Source of the DNA: a virus
Length of the DNA: 30,900 nt
Strand: one strand, 5' to 3'
IMG/VR virus record: IMGVR_UViG_3300030390_001081
Span: 36,251-67,150 of that record
Numbering within the stretch: the first letter of the stretch is position 1; each line of letters begins with the position of its first letter. Under the pieces are notes generated by a model. The model saw only the letters and a list, made by a program, of their open reading frames with translations, was not told the origin of the DNA and made no database searches. Made by a program: the position numbers and the translations under genes. Below, one piece after another: positions 27,813 through 30,900 of this stretch.

Positions 27813-28855
27813 TGATAAAAACAATACTATATATTTGTTTAGCATTTTTTTGTGCATTATCAAGTATAACTGTTGATGCGCAAATAAAAAACCTATATAA
27901 ATTTTCTACATTTTATATTGCTGCAAATGGAGGTACTTCTTTGTCAGATCGTAACATATATAATGTACAAGACATACTTACTACTGCTACAGAAGAAACT
28001 CCTTATGATTATTCTTTAACTGCAGGCATTAGAAAAATTAAAAGATTTCAATACGAACCTACCAGTCCTTTTAAGGATGGTACAGAAACTACATATAGTG
28101 ATGCAGCTACTATAGGTTTATCTCCGTTTGAATTTTTATTTGAAATAGACTACAGAAGACAAGAAGGTATAGAATACATAAATCAAAATCATTTTTTACG
28201 TTATGTAAAACCAATATGGTTAGCTAAAGCAGAATACATTCTTGATGGTTTTGCTGATGTTGAATATTATGAAACAACACAAAGATTAAGATTAAGAGGT
28301 AATAAAAAACTATCATTTAATTTAGGAGCTATACAAAGAATATCTGAACCCTATGGATATGATCCACTAGAAGAATGGATATTATCTAATGGTAACTTAC
28401 ATTATACATACTTAGCAATACAAGAAGGATATACTATAGATGTATATGATAATCAATATATAGATCCACAAGGTAACATTGTAGCAACAAGTTCAGCTGT
28501 GTGGGATGAGGTAGTTATACCACAAGTTTTATCAGATTATGTAGAAAGTAAAAGAGATGAACTTACAAACCAATGGGTACACTCTATTGTTTTGGGTTTT
28601 GATTATTATACATACAAAAAAAATGCATGGTTACATGTATGGGGTAATTTTATACCTTATCATTACAATGATGGAGGTGAATACTCTTATCATAACTTTA
28701 ATGATGGAGAACAATGGTACGACTATTCTGGTGGTTTAATATTTGGTTTGAAAATTAACAAACATTTAGGTACTTTTGTAGAAGGAAAATATCATAAGTA
28801 TTGGAATAGAGAATGGTATGATTTTAAATTTGGAATAAATTATATAATATTTTAA
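27812..28855 (+). CDS. Exported protein, probable outer-membrane beta-barrel
   Basis: This 347-residue protein has a clear signal peptide: MIK, then a hydrophobic core LYICLAFFCALSS, with cleavage predicted after VDA23 so that the mature protein begins with Gln24, as is common in Bacteroidota. The mature part is full of alternating aromatic strands, such as TAGIRKIKRFQYEP, LRLRGNKKLSFNLGA, SIVLGFDYYTYKK and GLIFGLKINKHLGTFVEGKY. It ends in KFGINYIIF with a terminal Phe, the classic C-terminal signal for outer-membrane barrels. Polar loops between strands are long. Start overlaps the previous stop. Phage-encoded, it may alter the host surface (receptor masking or superinfection exclusion) or have been co-opted into the virion. 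The first is my preferred inference. Enzyme family not recognised. Confidence 0.65.
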   Translation: MIKTILYICLAFFCALSSITVDAQIKNLYKFSTFYIAANGGTSLSDRNIYNVQDILTTATEETPYDYSLTAGIRKIKRFQYEPTSPFKDGTETTYSDAATIGLSPFEFLFEIDYRRQEGIEYINQNHFLRYVKPIWLAKAEYILDGFADVEYYETTQRLRLRGNKKLSFNLGAIQRISEPYGYDPLEEWILSNGNLHYTYLAIQEGYTIDVYDNQYIDPQGNIVATSSAVWDEVVIPQVLSDYVESKRDELTNQWVHSIVLGFDYYTYKKNAWLHVWGNFIPYHYNDGGEYSYHNFNDGEQWYDYSGGLIFGLKINKHLGTFVEGKYHKYWNREWYDFKFGINYIIF

Positions 28856-28856
28856 A

Positions 28857-29132
28857 ATGGCAAAAGAACTTAACGAAGAAACAGGGTTCAATATAAGTGT
28901 AAAAACATTAATAGGCATAGGTTTTGCTATGGCAACTATAATTAGTATGTGGTTTGTTTTACAAGCTGATATAGCAGAAGCTAAAGAACTTCCTAAGCCA
29001 GAAATTTCTAAGATGGAATTTAATATGAAAGATGTTAATATACGTCAATCTATTAAGAACACAGAGAAAAATGTGGAAAAGTTAGAAGAGCGAATGATTC
29101 GCATGGAGGACAAAATTGATGCATTAAGATAA
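28857..29132 (+). CDS. Small one-TM coiled-coil protein (holin- or spanin-like candidate)
   Basis: This 91-residue protein has a polar N-terminus of about 16 residues, one transmembrane helix at ~18-36 (TLIGIGFAMATIISMWFVLQ) and a charged C-terminal half. From ~58 that half forms a strong heptad coiled coil (VEKLEERMIRMEDKIDALR). There is no cleavable signal. The N-terminal anchor plus periplasmic coiled coil fits small phage membrane proteins such as inner-membrane spanins or single-TM holins. It lies one base after the outer-membrane barrel gene and overlaps the start of an exported thioredoxin-fold gene, so a lysis or envelope role is plausible. No lysozyme gene is adjacent, which weakens the lysis idea. 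Confidence 0.55.
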   Translation: MAKELNEETGFNISVKTLIGIGFAMATIISMWFVLQADIAEAKELPKPEISKMEFNMKDVNIRQSIKNTEKNVEKLEERMIRMEDKIDALR

Positions 29133-29485
29133 TGAAAAAGATAGCAGAATGGAAGATATTTGGAATGTACTTGTTAGTATTATTTTTATTGTTAGCCTCA
29201 CATACTGCTTTCTCTCAGGTAAAAGTGATACACTTTAATGCTGATTTTAATTCAGCTAATGATGTAGCTTGGTTCGTGAAATTAAATGAATGTGATAGAC
29301 AAACGCTTTTGATAGAGCAAAATGATAATCAAATTAAATACGAAATAGCTATTGTACCAACAATAATAGTGTTTGATGACGGTAAAGAAGTAAAAAGATT
29401 TCAAGCAGACATAAGTTTTAAAATGGCTGCCACAAGAAAAGAAGTACAAGAATATATTGACGAATTAATAATAAGCAAATTTTAA
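29132..29485 (+). CDS. Exported thioredoxin-fold protein lacking the CxxC site
   Basis: This 117-residue protein has an N-terminal signal (MKK, core YLLVLFLLLAS, cleavage after TAFS28 giving mature Gln29). The mature ~89 residues follow thioredoxin order: strand KVIHFN (31-36), the active-site loop position, a helix to Cys54, strand TLLIE, KYEIAIVPTIIVFDDGKEV (69-86) with cis-Pro76, and a C-terminal helix VQEYIDELI. Aligned to F-W-A-P-W-C-G-P-C, the active-site Cys pair is Asn40 and Asn43 (NSAN), so ordinary disulfide chemistry is not possible; a lone Cys54 remains. The phrase 'VxHFNAxxN...VPTxIxFDDGxEVKRFQAxI' is one I recall from many Bacteroidota phages, so it is probably a conserved late protein acting in the periplasm or virion. 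Function unknown. Confidence 0.7.
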   Translation: MKKIAEWKIFGMYLLVLFLLLASHTAFSQVKVIHFNADFNSANDVAWFVKLNECDRQTLLIEQNDNQIKYEIAIVPTIIVFDDGKEVKRFQADISFKMAATRKEVQEYIDELIISKF

Positions 29486-29486
29486 T

Positions 29487-30218
29487 ATGTTAGTTTTAAG
29501 TAATTGTATATCGCTTCCATCTATAGATTTTGTTGAAGATTTTCAACTTACTAGTGTAACAGGTTTAAAAGCTTGGTATAAATTTAATACTGGTATAACA
29601 TTAGATACAAACTCTGGAACAGAAACTGTAGTATTACAATGGGCTGATAGTAGTGGTAATACTGATAAAGATATGGATTTAACATTAGCTACTAGTTTAA
29701 CAGAAAATGTAGCAAATTACAGTTCTTCAACTGGAGGAATAGAATTTAGAACTGGTGATAAATCAATATTAAATACAGATAGCGACCAACTTAATTTAGG
29801 TGCTTTTACAATATTTGGAGTTATTGATATTGTAGAAAGTGGAGCAGCAAATGAAGCTATATTAGGTAGACTAGGTAATGATGAATTAAGATTTTATAGA
29901 GGTTCATCTGCTTCAGGTTTTAGAGCAAGAATAAATGGCGCAAATAAAGATATAAATTTAGACAGTAATTTACCTAATGACAAATTATTGTTTACGGTAA
30001 TTAGAGCAAGTGATGGTACTATTTCTGTACGTATAAATGGAACAACACAAAGCAACACCTCTTCATTAGCAATTACTAATTTATTTGATTTTTTAAGAAT
30101 TGGTAATGCTTCAACAGATAGTGATGTGTATGAAATTGCAATTTATGATAACGAAGTAAGTGCTGATAATATTACTCTTATTGAAAATAATATTAACATA
30201 AGAAACAATATAAATTAA
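29487..30218 (+). CDS. LamG/concanavalin-like carbohydrate-binding protein
   Basis: This 243-residue protein has no convincing signal peptide. After ~25 residues it reads GLKAWYKFNTGI, then VLQWADSSGN (~50-58), a standard entry strand and loop of LamG/laminin-G-like (concanavalin A-like) domains. Later come LGAFTIFGVIDIV, LGRLGNDELRFYRG, 'TVIRASDGTISVRINGT' and a final strand DSDVYEIAIYDN followed by a short helix. This matches the single-domain jelly-roll lectin fold, with the 'VYEIxIYDxxLS' ending usual for LamG proteins. In phages such domains sit on tail fibres or capsid surfaces and bind glycans. It starts 1 nt after the Trx-like gene. Inferred role: adhesion of virions to host or environmental polysaccharide. 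Confidence 0.65.
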   Translation: MLVLSNCISLPSIDFVEDFQLTSVTGLKAWYKFNTGITLDTNSGTETVVLQWADSSGNTDKDMDLTLATSLTENVANYSSSTGGIEFRTGDKSILNTDSDQLNLGAFTIFGVIDIVESGAANEAILGRLGNDELRFYRGSSASGFRARINGANKDINLDSNLPNDKLLFTVIRASDGTISVRINGTTQSNTSSLAITNLFDFLRIGNASTDSDVYEIAIYDNEVSADNITLIENNINIRNNIN

Positions 30219-30219
30219 A

Positions 30220-30900
30220 GTGAATAATTTTACAAAATTTTTATACGCATTTATAATGCTATTTGTTTTTACGCTGTCTACAGCGTTTTCGCAATGTCCT
30301 AACGGAACATATGTAAACATAGTAATTAATCCTGATCAATACCCAGAAGAAACTTCATGGGCTATTATATCATTGCTAGAAGACACCATTGTTTCAGGTG
30401 GACCTTACGAAGACATAGTAGATTATCAGCCGCAAGTTATTCAGGTATGTATACCTAATGGAGAGTACTTGTTTAATATATCTGATTTATATGGTGACGG
30501 TGTTGCAGGAAGTCTATGGGGTGGACAAGATGGGTCTTACTACGTAGTTCACTGTGGTGATACTTTAGTTCAACCAGACTCCGCTAACTTTGGCTTTAGC
30601 GCTTTTCATGGTTTTGCATTAGAAGATTGTGCTCCACCACCACCTGTATTTGGTTGCATGAACAATAACTACTTAGAATTTTTACCTATAGCTACTGTAG
30701 ATACTGGTATGTGTTTTACAGAAAAAATATTTGGTTGTACTGATGTAGAATCTTTTAACTACGATAGCATAGCTAATACAGATATACTAACAGACAGCTG
30801 TACACACACGCTAGAATTAACAGATTTAGCTGGTAATGGTTGGGCTGGTTCATATCTACAAGTTTATCAAGGTTATAATTTTATAGGTGAGTTTACTTTA
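30220..30900 (+). CDS. Secreted Cys-repeat (GCTD-type) adhesin-like protein, 3' end outside the window
   Basis: The frame opens at GTG 30220 one base after the previous stop and is still open at 30900 (227 codons visible). An in-frame ATG at 30256 would cut off the basic N-region, so GTG is preferred. A signal peptide is clear: NNFTKF, core LYAFIMLFVFTLS, cleavage after TAFS24, mature Gln25-Cys26. Next comes a beta domain with DLYGDGVAGSLWGG and GSYYVVHCGD. Two Cys repeats follow: GC at 145-146 to C165, and GCTDVESFNYDS at 172-183 ending at C194. Then a second domain begins (LELTDLAGNGWAGSYLQVY). The 'GCTDxxxxNYxxxA...DxSC' repeat is widespread in large secreted, often type-IX-secreted, Bacteroidota surface proteins. 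In a phage it may be host-derived and act as an adhesin or envelope decoration. Whether a T9SS C-terminal sorting domain exists is not visible here. Confidence 0.7.
   Translation, partial: MNNFTKFLYAFIMLFVFTLSTAFSQCPNGTYVNIVINPDQYPEETSWAIISLLEDTIVSGGPYEDIVDYQPQVIQVCIPNGEYLFNISDLYGDGVAGSLWGGQDGSYYVVHCGDTLVQPDSANFGFSAFHGFALEDCAPPPPVFGCMNNNYLEFLPIATVDTGMCFTEKIFGCTDVESFNYDSIANTDILTDSCTHTLELTDLAGNGWAGSYLQVYQGYNFIGEFTL

Noticed and set aside
28557-28739. 60-codon plus-strand frame in another phase inside the outer-membrane protein gene
   Set aside because: Met/Ile/Thr-rich shadow with no start context, fully inside a supported gene.
1-30900. tRNA genes, CRISPR arrays, insertion sequences, integrase or attachment sites
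   Set aside because: None seen: there is almost no non-coding DNA, no cloverleaf-like or regularly spaced repeats, and no transposase or recombinase motifs in the proteins.

Overview
The window is AT-rich (roughly 30% G+C by eye) and every gene I support lies on the + strand. The genes are packed with 0-18 nt between them and often overlap as TAATG. The content is the late (virion) half of a tailed, podovirus-like phage genome. Protein style and gene order resemble the crAss-like phages (Crassvirales) and related phages of Bacteroidota: small ring/connector-type proteins, a very long 'muzzle'-type tail protein, three internal/cargo-type proteins, then a giant protein with the DxDGD signature of a two-barrel RNA polymerase. 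A Bacteroidota (probably flavobacterial, possibly marine) host is suggested by the absence of Shine-Dalgarno sequences, by A/T-rich leaders before the start codons, by TAnnTTTG promoter elements, by signal peptides whose predicted mature ends start with Gln, and by GC-type Cys repeats typical of Bacteroidota secreted proteins.

Layout. 1-270: C-terminal end of a probable connector/ring protein. 271-363: the only real non-coding gap; it holds a hairpin followed by a T-rich stretch (terminator-like), overlapped by a Bacteroidota-type promoter placed so close to the next ATG that the mRNA could be leaderless. 364-3058: four small proteins, probably neck/ring or decoration components. One of them is interrupted by an inserted beta-rich domain. 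3058-8850: 1930-aa muzzle/tail protein. 8852-14709: three internal (cargo/ejection-type) proteins, one with a lytic-transglycosylase-like N-terminus and several kinds of internal repeat. 14711-26620: one 11.9-kb gene for a 3969-residue protein with an HEXXGH zincin-like motif and, about 1490 residues later, a DLDGD RNA-polymerase-type active site.

26625-30900: a separate block behind a second -7 promoter element. It encodes two paralogous small decoration/fibre proteins on either side of a fibre-like protein, then an envelope-directed set: a signal-peptide-bearing probable outer-membrane beta-barrel, a one-TM coiled-coil protein, an exported thioredoxin-fold protein whose CxxC is replaced by NSAN, a LamG-like protein, and a secreted Cys-repeat protein that starts at a GTG and runs off the window.

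How they may work together (inference): the virion carries the giant polymerase and the internal proteins, which would enter the cell with the DNA and transcribe early genes. The transglycosylase-like protein would help cross the cell wall. The last block would provide the virion surface and products sent to the host envelope, possibly for adhesion, receptor masking or lysis. I saw no tRNA, CRISPR array, IS element, integrase or attachment site. All family assignments come from reading motifs and remembered family patterns, not from database searches.
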